Below are positions 1-5,195 of a DNA stretch of 5,195 bases, one piece after another. The stretch is from an uncultured bacterium (lineage in GTDB: Bacteria > Actinomycetota > Coriobacteriia > Coriobacteriales > Coriobacteriaceae): NCBI GenBank assembly GCA_905216075.1, contig CAJMSO010000147.1, positions 1 through 5,195 on the forward strand, given 5' to 3'. Below the pieces are notes generated by a model. It saw nothing but the letters and a program-made list of their open reading frames with translations, did not search any database and was not told the origin of the DNA. How positions within the stretch are numbered: the first letter of the stretch is position 1; each line of letters opens with the position of its first letter. Both the position numbers and the translations under genes were made by a program.

Positions 1-210
1 CTCCTCGAGCACGCGAGCGATAGCAGAGCGATGATCGGGGAAGGGAACCTCCTCGATCTGCTTGGCACCACCGTTCTCAGAGTGGCCAAAGATGCCCATG
101 TCCGATCCGATACGCTCGCAGTTGCCCTTGGCGAAAACCTTGCGGGTATCGGTATCCAAAAGCTGATATTTAAGGCTTGAGCTGCCGGCGTTGACAACAA
201 GTACGTTCAT
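1..210 (-). CDS. ackA: Second acetate kinase, N-terminal 70 residues (partial at left window edge)
   Basis: The frame starts with ATG at 210-208 and runs open off the left edge, so only the first 70 residues are seen. They begin MNVLVVNAGSSSLKYQ, the phosphate-binding N-terminal signature of the acetate kinase (ASKHA) fold, with the family's Asn7 and Lys14. Aligned without gaps to the complete acetate kinase just upstream, 40 of 70 residues are identical by hand count, including FPDH at 57-60. It is therefore a diverged paralog and not a recent copy. AAGGAG lies four bases before the ATG. The enzyme is cytoplasmic and interconverts acetyl phosphate plus ADP with acetate plus ATP. It sits behind the terminator of the first ackA and has its own spacer with a promoter-like box, so it is probably transcribed separately. 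Preference for another short acyl phosphate (propionate, butyrate) cannot be excluded from this fragment. Confidence 0.93.
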   Translation of the reverse strand, partial: MNVLVVNAGSSSLKYQLLDTDTRKVFAKGNCERIGSDMGIFGHSENGGAKQIEEVPFPDHRSAIARVLEE

Positions 211-214
211 GAGA

Positions 215-220
215 CTCCTT
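215..220 (-). promoter_or_regulatory. Ribosome binding site of the second acetate kinase gene
   Basis: AAGGAG on the minus strand ends four bases before the ATG. It supports the start at 210, which also matches the N-terminus of the upstream paralog residue for residue. Confidence 0.75.
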
Positions 221-262
221 TGCAGTGCAATACGGTCGAAGCAGACCCCTTAAGGCGGCCGC

Positions 263-268
263 ATTATA
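263..268 (-). promoter_or_regulatory. Candidate -10 box for the second acetate kinase gene
   Basis: The minus strand reads a perfect TATAAT here, about 53 bases before the start codon and downstream of the first ackA terminator. That is where a promoter for the second gene is needed. No good TTGACA-like -35 lies 16-18 bases upstream; that place is taken by inverted repeats (277-303), so the promoter may be weak or activator-dependent. Confidence 0.5.
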
Positions 269-276
269 ATAAGAAG

Positions 277-303
277 TTATCATATCTTGATAAATAGCTA
301 TCA
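277..303. repeat. Cluster of inverted half-sites upstream of the second ackA (candidate operator)
   Basis: TTATCA (277-282) and TGATAA (288-293) form a perfect inverted repeat with a 5-base spacer. A further TATCA follows at 299-303, and TGATA/TATCA pair again with a 6-base spacer. Half-sites thus begin at 278, 288 and 299 in alternating orientation, about one helical turn apart. The cluster covers the -35 region relative to the TATAAT at 263-268, as expected of an operator or activator site. I do not recognise the cognate regulator; the orientation is opposite to an FNR box (TTGAT-N4-ATCAA). Confidence 0.45.
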
Positions 304-323
304 GAATGTCGCCCGGCGAGCGC

Positions 324-362
324 AAAAGAGGGGCTGAACGGCACTTGGTCGTCCAGCCCCTC
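324..362 (-). terminator. Intrinsic terminator of ackA
   Basis: On the minus strand a 13-base-pair stem is formed by GAGGGGCTGGACG (362-350) and CGTTCAGCCCCTC (340-328), with one G-U pair and a 9-base loop. It is followed directly by TTTT (327-324). It begins 11 bases after the ackA stop codon. The T tract is short, but the stem is long and GC-rich. It should separate the two acetate kinase genes into different transcripts. Confidence 0.85.
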
Positions 363-373
363 CCCTCTTGCAA

Positions 374-1552
374 TTACTTGCCGTTGACGATGCGCTCGAC
401 ATCGGAAGCGATCATGAACTCCTCGTCCGTGGGGATGACGAAGATCTTGACCCTGGAATCCTTGGCAGACAGGCACCAAGCGCCGTCGCCACGCAGGGCG
501 TTACGGGCATGGTCCATCTTGACGCCCATAAAGGCCAGACGGTCGGCAACGCCGGCGCGAACGGCCGGAGCGTGCTCACCGATGCCGGCGGTAAAGACCA
601 GGGTGTCCATGCCGCACATGGAAGTGGCCATCTCGGCAGCCTTGGCGGCAATCTTGTAGACGAACATGTCGAAGGCGAGCTGAGCCTCGGGGTCGCCAGC
701 GGCGGCAAGCTCCTCGACGTTGCGGCAGTCGTTGGTCTTGCCACCGGTCACAGCCAAAAGGCCGGACTTCTTGTTCATCATCTCGTCGACCTCGTCGAAG
801 GTATAGCCGCCCTCGCGCTGCAGGTAGCACACGGTAGCCGGGTCGATGGATCCGCAGCGGGTGCCCATCATGACGCCGTCGAGCGGGGTGAGGCCCATGG
901 TGGTGTCCATGCACTTGCCGTCCTCGATGGCGCACAGGGAAGCGCCGGAACCGATGTGGCACACGACGACCTTGCGAGCCTCGCCGTTGGTCATCTCGGC
1001 GACCTTCTTGGAGATGTAACGGTAGCTGGTGCCATGGGCGCCGTACTTACGGATGTGCAGCTTGTCGCAGACGTCCTTGGGCAGGGCGTAGGTCTTGGCG
1101 ACCTCGGGCATATTGAAGTGGAAAGCAGTGTCGTAGACCGTGACGTTGGGCAGGTCGGGATACTGCTCCAGGCAGTACTCGATAACGTTGGCTTCGGGGT
1201 TGTTGTGCAGCGGGGCGAGCGGAGCGACCTCGCGGATCTTGGCGAGGACGTCCTCGTCGACGAGGGAGGAGTCGCCAAAGTACCAACCACCCTGAACGAT
1301 ACGGTGGCCGATGCCCTCGATCTTGACGCCGTTGGCCTCGAGGTCCTTCAGGACGACCTCGATGGCGACCTTGTGGTCGGGGAACTCGATGTTCTCGGTC
1401 ACCTTCTTGGAACCGTTGGCAGCGTGGGTGAAGGTACCGCCGGTAAAGCAGACGCGCTCGCAGGAGCCCTTTGCGGACACCTTGTGGGACTTGGTATCGA
1501 TGACCTGATACTTAAGGGTCGAAGATCCTGCGTTGACGACCAGAACGTTCAT
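374..1552 (-). CDS. ackA: Acetate kinase, complete (392 aa)
   Basis: This cytoplasmic kinase makes ATP and acetate from acetyl phosphate and ADP, and runs backwards to activate acetate. The length is usual for AckA (about 400 aa). Visible family motifs are the N-terminal NAGSSTLKYQ (7-16), GHRIVQGG (82-89) with the substrate arginine R84, YDTAFH (140-145) with D141, RKYGAHGTS (168-176) with H173, CHIGSGAS (198-205), MGLTPLDGVMMGTR (219-232) with R232, the C-terminal adenosine-site motif TAGIGEH (321-327), and PTDEEFMIA (374-382). Several usually fixed residues differ: Q87 where His is typical (VVHGG), Y177 where His is typical (HGTSH), and S202 where Asn is typical (HLGNG). ATG at 1552 is preceded by AGGGAG four bases upstream and aligns with the paralog's start. 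A terminator follows at 362. The usual partner pta is not adjacent; an MFS gene with its own terminator lies upstream, so ackA needs its own promoter. Propionate or butyrate kinase activity is a less likely alternative. Confidence 0.96.
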   Translation of the reverse strand: MNVLVVNAGSSTLKYQVIDTKSHKVSAKGSCERVCFTGGTFTHAANGSKKVTENIEFPDHKVAIEVVLKDLEANGVKIEGIGHRIVQGGWYFGDSSLVDEDVLAKIREVAPLAPLHNNPEANVIEYCLEQYPDLPNVTVYDTAFHFNMPEVAKTYALPKDVCDKLHIRKYGAHGTSYRYISKKVAEMTNGEARKVVVCHIGSGASLCAIEDGKCMDTTMGLTPLDGVMMGTRCGSIDPATVCYLQREGGYTFDEVDEMMNKKSGLLAVTGGKTNDCRNVEELAAAGDPEAQLAFDMFVYKIAAKAAEMATSMCGMDTLVFTAGIGEHAPAVRAGVADRLAFMGVKMDHARNALRGDGAWCLSAKDSRVKIFVIPTDEEFMIASDVERIVNGK

Positions 1553-1556
1553 GTGT

Positions 1557-1562
1557 CTCCCT
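1557..1562 (-). promoter_or_regulatory. ackA: Ribosome binding site of ackA
   Basis: AGGGAG on the minus strand sits four bases before the ATG at 1552-1550, the same spacing as in the paralog. Confidence 0.7.
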
Positions 1563-1569
1563 ACTAACA

Positions 1570-1586
1570 GGCGGTGTGGCGCCGCC
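1570..1586. repeat. GGCGG-N7-CCGCC inverted repeat upstream of ackA
   Basis: Perfect 5-base GC arms (1570-1574 and 1582-1586) flank 7 bases in the short spacer between the MFS terminator and the ackA ribosome binding site. It could be an operator dyad or a leader hairpin close to the ribosome binding site. It is not a terminator, as no T tract follows on either strand. I found no convincing -10/-35 pair around it. Confidence 0.4.
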
Positions 1587-1598
1587 AGGTTACATACG

Positions 1599-1639
1599 TT
1601 TTAATAATAAACCCAAACGCCCTCGCGCTCGGGTTTATT
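1599..1639 (-). terminator. Intrinsic terminator of the MFS transporter gene
   Basis: On the minus strand AATAAACCCGAGCGC (1639-1625), a 4-base loop GAGG, and GCGTTTGGGTTTATT (1620-1606) form a 15-base-pair stem with two G-U pairs. The T-rich tail lies partly in the outer stem. The same arms read on the plus strand give two A-C mismatches in place of the wobble pairs, so the element points leftward. It starts 33 bases after the MFS stop codon and should insulate ackA from the transport cassette. Confidence 0.82.
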
Positions 1640-1672
1640 GCGTTGATATATAAGTTATCGGTGCCTAAATAC

Positions 1673-2833
1673 TCACGGCCTTTGGCTTGTAAGACGAAAG
1701 AGCGCTGGGATATACACCAAAGAAGAAATCCCGAGTGCAACAAGCAATATGACTCGAATGTCCGCGATGCTGCTCAACGCAGCATTGAACAGATAGAAAA
1801 AGATGGCACCCACCGCCACCATCTGGCTTTGAACTGAAATCAGTGAACAGCGCATCGAAGAATCGACAGCATTTTGAAAAATTGAGTATTTAATTGGAGC
1901 AAATAACGAGTAAGCGACTGTCTGCAGTACATAGGACACGGGCAGCAAATAGACCGGAGTAAAGGGAATCAAAAACAGAGCAGTCAGGGAAAGGCGCACG
2001 ATGCCGCAAATACGCGCAAAACGGCCCTTGTCGACACGAGCAATCACACTGGGCACAATAAACCCTATGGAGGCGGAAGCAAGGAGCTGGACCGCAATGG
2101 TCACGCCCGAAGCGACAGCATTCATTCCGCGGCCTGCAAGCAACAGTGAGAAGAAGTCTTCCAGAGCGACGAAGGCAAATGCCTGAGAACAATCCATGAT
2201 GAACGCTGACCGAAGAATGCCATTACCCGCAATAGCAGCACCGATCATCTTCGGGCTCATTCCATGCCCAGGTGTCACCGCAGCGCCCTCTCTTCTCGCC
2301 TCAGGAATACAGACAACGACAACCAATGTCAGCACCATTGTGATGACATCGACCGAAAGCCCAACGAGATACGCGCCAGCGGACGAAATGAAACCGCCCA
2401 CACAAGCGGAGAGGGCATAAGAGGCATAGAAAACAAATCGCTCAACGACATTAAGTCTTACGAGCTGGTCCTGAGAGACGCTGTCAATGTAAATCGCTTC
2501 TATGGATCCGCTCAGACATGCAACGGCAAAACCTTTGAGAGCGAACGCACCGATTAAAAGCAGAGGAGAACGGACGAGAAGCAGGGCGGCGTAGTATCCA
2601 AGCATCCCCACGACGCCAACGAGACCGCTCACCTGTCGTCCAAACCTATCAGCAATATAGCCAGTGGGAACTTCAAGGATGAACTTGCTCACTTGATATG
2701 CAATCATCATGCTAGAAATCGCCACCATCGAGAATCCGACGAATTCAAGGTAAACCGTCAGAAAATACAAAATGGTGCTGAAGTTCGACAGAAAAACGAA
2801 CGTCATATAAAGCAAAACCGTACGGTTTTTCAT
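1673..2833 (-). CDS. MFS transporter, 12 predicted membrane helices, substrate unknown
   Basis: A 386-residue, very hydrophobic membrane protein of the usual length for a 12-helix major facilitator. The first helix is at about 6-28. The loop between helices 2 and 3 carries the MFS signature GYIADRFGRQ at 58-67, preceded by LEVPT, as in many drug or metabolite exporters. A charged loop at about 178-200 (PEARREG) divides the two six-helix halves, and the C-terminus is short and basic (RLTSQRP), probably cytoplasmic. ATG at 2833 is preferred because GGAGGG lies six bases upstream; an in-frame TTG at 2854 would add seven residues (MALGGRS) but would put that ribosome site inside the gene. A LysR-family regulator lies 119 bases upstream on the same strand and a terminator follows, so the two probably form a regulated transport cassette. 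Export of a toxic compound or metabolite is the likeliest role, but import is possible. Confidence 0.88.
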   Translation of the reverse strand: MKNRTVLLYMTFVFLSNFSTILYFLTVYLEFVGFSMVAISSMMIAYQVSKFILEVPTGYIADRFGRQVSGLVGVVGMLGYYAALLLVRSPLLLIGAFALKGFAVACLSGSIEAIYIDSVSQDQLVRLNVVERFVFYASYALSACVGGFISSAGAYLVGLSVDVITMVLTLVVVVCIPEARREGAAVTPGHGMSPKMIGAAIAGNGILRSAFIMDCSQAFAFVALEDFFSLLLAGRGMNAVASGVTIAVQLLASASIGFIVPSVIARVDKGRFARICGIVRLSLTALFLIPFTPVYLLPVSYVLQTVAYSLFAPIKYSIFQNAVDSSMRCSLISVQSQMVAVGAIFFYLFNAALSSIADIRVILLVALGISSLVYIPALFRLTSQRP

Positions 2834-2839
2834 GCTCCG

Positions 2840-2845
2840 CCCTCC
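2840..2845 (-). promoter_or_regulatory. Ribosome binding site that fixes the MFS start
   Basis: GGAGGG on the minus strand lies six bases before the ATG at 2833-2831. It favours this start over the TTG at 2854-2852. Confidence 0.7.
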
Positions 2846-2915
2846 AAGAGCCAATAACCCAAACCGAAATCTTGGAAAAGCATGAGGGCAAAGCCGTCAG
2901 CCATGTGTTACAAGG

Positions 2916-2934
2916 CGTCAACATTCACTTGACG
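2916..2934. repeat. CGTCAA-N7-TTGACG inverted repeat between lysR and the MFS gene (candidate operator)
   Basis: Perfect 6-base arms at 2916-2921 and 2929-2934 flank 7 bases, about 82 bases before the MFS start. A dyad in the spacer between a LysR gene and its likely target is where such a regulator would bind. It does not match the textbook T-N11-A LysR box exactly. One arm reads TTGACG on the minus strand, resembling a -35 box, but no acceptable -10 box lies 16-18 bases downstream. Confidence 0.4.
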
Positions 2935-2938
2935 ACAC

Positions 2939-2954
2939 GAGGCCAAATGGCCTC
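2939..2954. repeat. Small hairpin overlapping the lysR stop codon
   Basis: GAGGCC (2939-2944) and GGCCTC (2949-2954) form a perfect 6-base stem with a 4-base loop. It overlaps the lysR stop codon at 2955-2953. No T tract follows on the minus strand, so it may only weaken read-through into the MFS gene and is not a clear terminator. Confidence 0.35.
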
Positions 2955-3843
2955 ACGAAGAGAGATGACGCAATAGGTGAAGAAATACTGTCTGGTGTCG
3001 ATCGGTCCAGGCATTTTGCCGATAGCAAAAGTAGATAGGCAAGGTTACGTCATGTGAGGCTTCAATGGAGCACTCGCTCACTTTCAATCCATCTGATGCG
3101 AGAGAAGAGCCAGAAAAACTCAATATCAATCCCCCGGCTTGAAGAAACTCAGCCTGCGCTCTGTTTCCGTATTCGACATCACGGAAGCGGAAATTAACGA
3201 GCTGGGCTTCGGGACATTGATTGATTGCATTGAGACAGGGTGACAAATTAATGGGAACAGCGAGCCTGCCGCCCAGTAACTCACGGACGGTCATAGCACC
3301 TACAGATTGATGACCTGCCGGGCACGAAAGAACCTTGAGCTCCTTTTCACCCAAGAATTTCGAAGAAAGGACGCTGTTCCGTGGTTCTTCAAATGAGATG
3401 GCTGCATCCGAAATACCAAGCATGAGCGACTCAAAACATGTAGCCGTTGGCTGATGCCACACATCGAGGTGAATCTGAGGATGCGAGCTTTCAAACGAGT
3501 CATACCAGTTTTCGGTAAAAAGGCGCCCCCGCCCATGAAGGCAGGGGGCGTAAAGACGAAAGTGGCCGTCAGGCGAAACGCCGCCGTTCCCCGATTGAGC
3601 GTACTTTTTGAGATCGTCGACCTGTGCCAGAATCACGCGTGCACGACGCGCAAATTCTCTGCCCGCCGGAGACAAAACGGCCTCCCCCGCCGATCGGTTG
3701 AGCAAAACAATCTGATACTCAGATTCCAACTTTTTGATTGCCGACGAAACGGCCTGTGGGCTCACGTGAACGGCGCGAGCCGCTTTGCGCACGCCGCCGT
3801 AGTTCGCTACCGCTTGAAGGTATTCGAGTTGAGAAAGCTGCAT
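2953..3843 (-). CDS. LysR-family transcriptional regulator
   Basis: At 296 residues this has the usual length for the family. The N-terminal winged helix-turn-helix (about 3-62) is typical: LEYLQAVANYGGVRKAAR, then the recognition helix at about 28-40 (SPQAVSSAIKKLE), then the wing ending LSPAGREF (57-64). A linker helix follows (65-83), and from about 93 comes a periplasmic-binding-protein-like effector domain that senses a small molecule. It is a cytoplasmic DNA-binding protein, usually a tetramer. ATG at 3843 has GGAG six bases upstream. It lies on the same strand as the MFS gene it precedes, whereas LysR genes are more often divergent from their target. It starts only 41 bases after the HIT gene without an obvious terminator, so it may also receive read-through. 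The effector domain is not close to any subfamily I can name, so the ligand is unknown. Confidence 0.92.
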   Translation of the reverse strand: MQLSQLEYLQAVANYGGVRKAARAVHVSPQAVSSAIKKLESEYQIVLLNRSAGEAVLSPAGREFARRARVILAQVDDLKKYAQSGNGGVSPDGHFRLYAPCLHGRGRLFTENWYDSFESSHPQIHLDVWHQPTATCFESLMLGISDAAISFEEPRNSVLSSKFLGEKELKVLSCPAGHQSVGAMTVRELLGGRLAVPINLSPCLNAINQCPEAQLVNFRFRDVEYGNRAQAEFLQAGGLILSFSGSSLASDGLKVSECSIEASHDVTLPIYFCYRQNAWTDRHQTVFLHLLRHLSS

Positions 3844-3884
3844 AGATTACTCCAAAGGCAGCCAAGTCGACGGGCTACGCGCCC

Positions 3885-4220
3885 TCAGATGAGGTTCTCG
3901 CCCAGGTTTTTGCCACCGAGGACGTGCATGTGGAAGTGCATGACGGTCTGGCCGGCGTTGACGCCCTTGTTGGAGATGACGCGGAAACCGTCCTCCAGGC
4001 CCTTGGCCTTAGCGACCTCCTGGATGGCATGGGCCATGGCGCCCATGGTCTCGGCAGGCACGTTGTCGGCGATGTCGCTGTAGTGCTTCTTAGGGATCAC
4101 GAGCGTGTGGACCGGCGCCTGGGGATTGAGGTCGTCGAACGCGATGACCTGGTCGTCCTCATAGACGACGGTCGAGGGGATCTCGTGGTTGGCAATTTTG
4201 CAGAAGATGCAATCACACAT
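3885..4220 (-). CDS. hinT: HIT-family (HinT-like) purine nucleoside phosphoramidate hydrolase
   Basis: A small cytoplasmic protein of 111 residues. The histidine triad is at 95-101 (HFHMHVL), in the HxHxH-hydrophobic pattern; by analogy with Hint proteins the middle His97 is the nucleophile that takes AMP from phosphoramidates and aminoacyl-adenylates. The nucleotide-binding region IAFDDLNPQAPVHTLVIPKKH (26-46) and the C-terminal VLGGKNLGENL (100-110) fit the Hint branch. Cys4 and Cys7 (CIFC) together with His46 and His95 could form the zinc site known in some bacterial HIT proteins. ATG at 4220 has AAAGGA seven bases upstream. It lies 49 bases after xseB and is probably the last or next-to-last gene of that unit. 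The physiological substrate is not predictable; assignment to the HIT superfamily is firm, the HinT label a little less so. Confidence 0.93.
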   Translation of the reverse strand: MCDCIFCKIANHEIPSTVVYEDDQVIAFDDLNPQAPVHTLVIPKKHYSDIADNVPAETMGAMAHAIQEVAKAKGLEDGFRVISNKGVNAGQTVMHFHMHVLGGKNLGENLI

Positions 4221-4249
4221 GGTTGGTTCCTTTCTCGCAGACCGAGGTA

Positions 4250-4255
4250 ATTATA
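4250..4255 (-). promoter_or_regulatory. Possible -10 box before the HIT gene
   Basis: The minus strand reads TATAAT in the AT-rich part of the xseB-HIT spacer, 29 bases before the HIT start. The hexamers 16-18 bases upstream (for example TCGTTC) do not resemble a -35, so an internal promoter is only a possibility. Confidence 0.22.
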
Positions 4256-4269
4256 TTTGGTCGGGATGG

Positions 4270-4536
4270 TTAGAACGAGAGGTTGTCGTCGGTGTTGGCG
4301 GCTTCGCCGTCGGCGAGCACGTCGTTACCGTCGACATCCTTAAGGAGCACCGAGACCTTCTGCTCGGCATCGGACAAGCGGGTGCGCAGGCTCTTGAGGA
4401 GCTCGACGCCGCGGGTATAGCTCTCGAGCGACTCCTCGAGCTCCATATCGCCCGACTCCAAGCTGCGGATGATAAGTTCCAACTCCTGCGAGGCCTGCTT
4501 GTACGTAAGCTGCTCGACCGGGGTCTTCTCTGCCAT
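4270..4536 (-). CDS. xseB: Exodeoxyribonuclease VII small subunit
   Basis: An 88-residue, acidic, helical protein, as usual for XseB (about 70-90 aa). The family core is at about 10-50: LTYKQASQELELIIRSLESG followed by MELEESLESYTRGVELLKS, which forms the two-helix hairpin that packs on the long coiled coil of XseA. The tail after residue 67 is acidic, low in complexity and probably disordered. Several small subunits bind one large subunit to make the cytoplasmic nuclease that degrades single-stranded DNA from both ends into oligonucleotides, in repair and recombination. ATG at 4536 has an AAAGG site about eight bases upstream. It lies 42 bases after xseA, the classical xseA-xseB order. Confidence 0.95.
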   Translation of the reverse strand: MAEKTPVEQLTYKQASQELELIIRSLESGDMELEESLESYTRGVELLKSLRTRLSDAEQKVSVLLKDVDGNDVLADGEAANTDDNLSF

Positions 4537-4578
4537 ATCTGTTTCCTTTCCTAAAGGTTTATCGCTATGAAACGCGGT

Positions 4579-5195
4579 CTACTCGACCGTATCGACCGTT
4601 GCCGCCACGTTGCCGTCTGCCATGCGCACGCGAATGGCGTCGCCGGGCTTAAAGGTCTTGGCGCTCGTAGACACACCGTCCTCGCTGTACGCGATGGAGT
4701 AACCGCGGGCAAGTACCTTAAGCGGCGACAGGGCATCGAGCGAAGCCGCTGCACGGCCCAGGTCGGACGCTGGTTTGCTGAGCATCGTGCGCCCCTGATG
4801 CTCCAGGCGAGAGCTCGGGAGCGTGAGTGCATGGCGCTTGTCATCGAGCCCTGAGGTGCTTGCGACCAAACGCTCGGGCAGACGCTCGAAGTTGGAGCGG
4901 AAGGCCCCAACCGAACGCGTTATGGCACCGGACAGACGATCGGCCGTCAGGGCAAGCTCAGACTCGCGACGCTCGACCATAAACGTTGGGTCGTTGAGGC
5001 ACGGGCGGCATGCGGCCGCATCGAGCGCATCGCCCAAGCGAGCCGTATAGGTATCCCAGGCGCGGCGACCGCGCTGATCGAGCATCTCCAAGTCGACCTG
5101 GGCCGACCCTACCATCGATGCCATCGCGGCACCCAGACGCTGATGGCGCGCCTCGAGCACATCGGCCAGGTCCGGCATAGCCGGCGCCACCGATT
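4579..5195 (-). CDS. xseA: Exodeoxyribonuclease VII large subunit, C-terminal about 204 residues (5' end outside window)
   Basis: The frame is open at the right edge and ends with TAG at 4581-4579; GTG and ATG codons near the edge are internal, as the OB-fold and catalytic core must lie outside the window. What is seen is the later part of XseA: a run rich in Arg, Glu, Leu and Ala that fits the long coiled-coil arm holding XseB, then the conserved family block DALSPLKVLARGYSIAYSEDG, and then a short beta-rich tail (GDAIRVRMADGNVAATVDTVE), which matches the C-terminal domain that completes the nuclease site. With XseB it makes exonuclease VII, which trims single-stranded DNA in mismatch repair and after DNA damage. 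The following xseB gene 42 bases downstream supports the call. Nothing indicates a frameshift in the visible part. Confidence 0.95.
   Translation of the reverse strand, partial: SVAPAMPDLADVLEARHQRLGAAMASMVGSAQVDLEMLDQRGRRAWDTYTARLGDALDAAACRPCLNDPTFMVERRESELALTADRLSGAITRSVGAFRSNFERLPERLVASTSGLDDKRHALTLPSSRLEHQGRTMLSKPASDLGRAAASLDALSPLKVLARGYSIAYSEDGVSTSAKTFKPGDAIRVRMADGNVAATVDTVE

Noticed and set aside
368..1567. A 399-codon open frame on the plus strand opposite ackA
   Set aside because: It mirrors ackA codons in GC-rich DNA. The translation is low in complexity (runs of Val, Gly, Asp, Leu), has no recognisable domain, and ackA on the other strand has every family motif.
1647..1652. TATATA between the MFS stop and its terminator as an ackA -10 box
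   Set aside because: The -35 position reads TGAGTA, and the transcript would immediately meet the strong terminator at 1639-1599.
2852..2854. TTG as the start codon of the MFS gene
   Set aside because: It would extend the protein by seven residues that are not part of the first helix and would place the strong GGAGGG site inside the gene. The ATG at 2833 has the proper spacing.
2893..2921. A promoter for the MFS gene using TTGACG (2921-2916) as -35
   Set aside because: No hexamer resembling TATAAT occurs 16-19 bases downstream; the positions read GC-rich sequence such as GACGGC.
3454..4083. A 209-codon plus-strand open frame spanning parts of lysR and the HIT gene
   Set aside because: It crosses two well-supported minus-strand genes and their spacer, and its product resembles no known family. 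It is best explained as a chance antisense frame.
4823..5050. Small plus-strand open frames opposite xseA
   Set aside because: They are shadows of the XseA coding frame with no domain or credible ribosome site that I could see.
5188..5190. GTG near the right edge as the xseA start
   Set aside because: XseA is normally 400 or more residues with an N-terminal OB-fold and catalytic core. The frame is still open at the window edge, so this codon is internal.

Overview
Every gene in this window lies on the minus strand, so transcription runs from the right edge to the left. The content suggests a high-GC Gram-positive gut bacterium of the Coriobacteriia (Collinsella-like). This rests on overall protein resemblance and base composition and is an inference; there is no rRNA or other marker to confirm it.

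Right part (about 3885-5195): a housekeeping block with the 3' end of xseA (exonuclease VII large subunit, cut by the window edge), xseB (small subunit) and a HinT-like HIT-family nucleotide hydrolase. Gaps are 42 and 49 bases and no terminator separates them, so they look like one transcription unit.

Middle part (about 1605-3853): a LysR-type regulator followed, in the same direction, by a 12-helix MFS transporter, ending in a strong hairpin terminator. The lines I counted by hand here are poorer in GC than lines from the flanking genes. The regulator normally controls a neighbouring gene, so this looks like a small regulated transport cassette set between two housekeeping regions. The substrate cannot be told from sequence.

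Left part (1-1562): a complete acetate kinase gene (ackA) with its own terminator, followed by the 5' end of a second acetate kinase gene. The second has its own spacer, a TATAAT box and a cluster of inverted half-sites. The visible 70 residues of the second copy match the first at 40 positions by hand count. Acetate kinase turns acetyl phosphate and ADP into acetate and ATP, the main ATP-yielding step of acetate fermentation. The usual partner gene pta is not in the window.

I found no CRISPR array, tRNA, rRNA, insertion sequence or clearly new molecular system. The items most worth a second look are the tandem, separately regulated acetate kinases, altered residues near the acetate kinase active site, and the operator-like repeats before the second ackA and before the MFS gene. 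No stretch over 300 bases lacks a gene.
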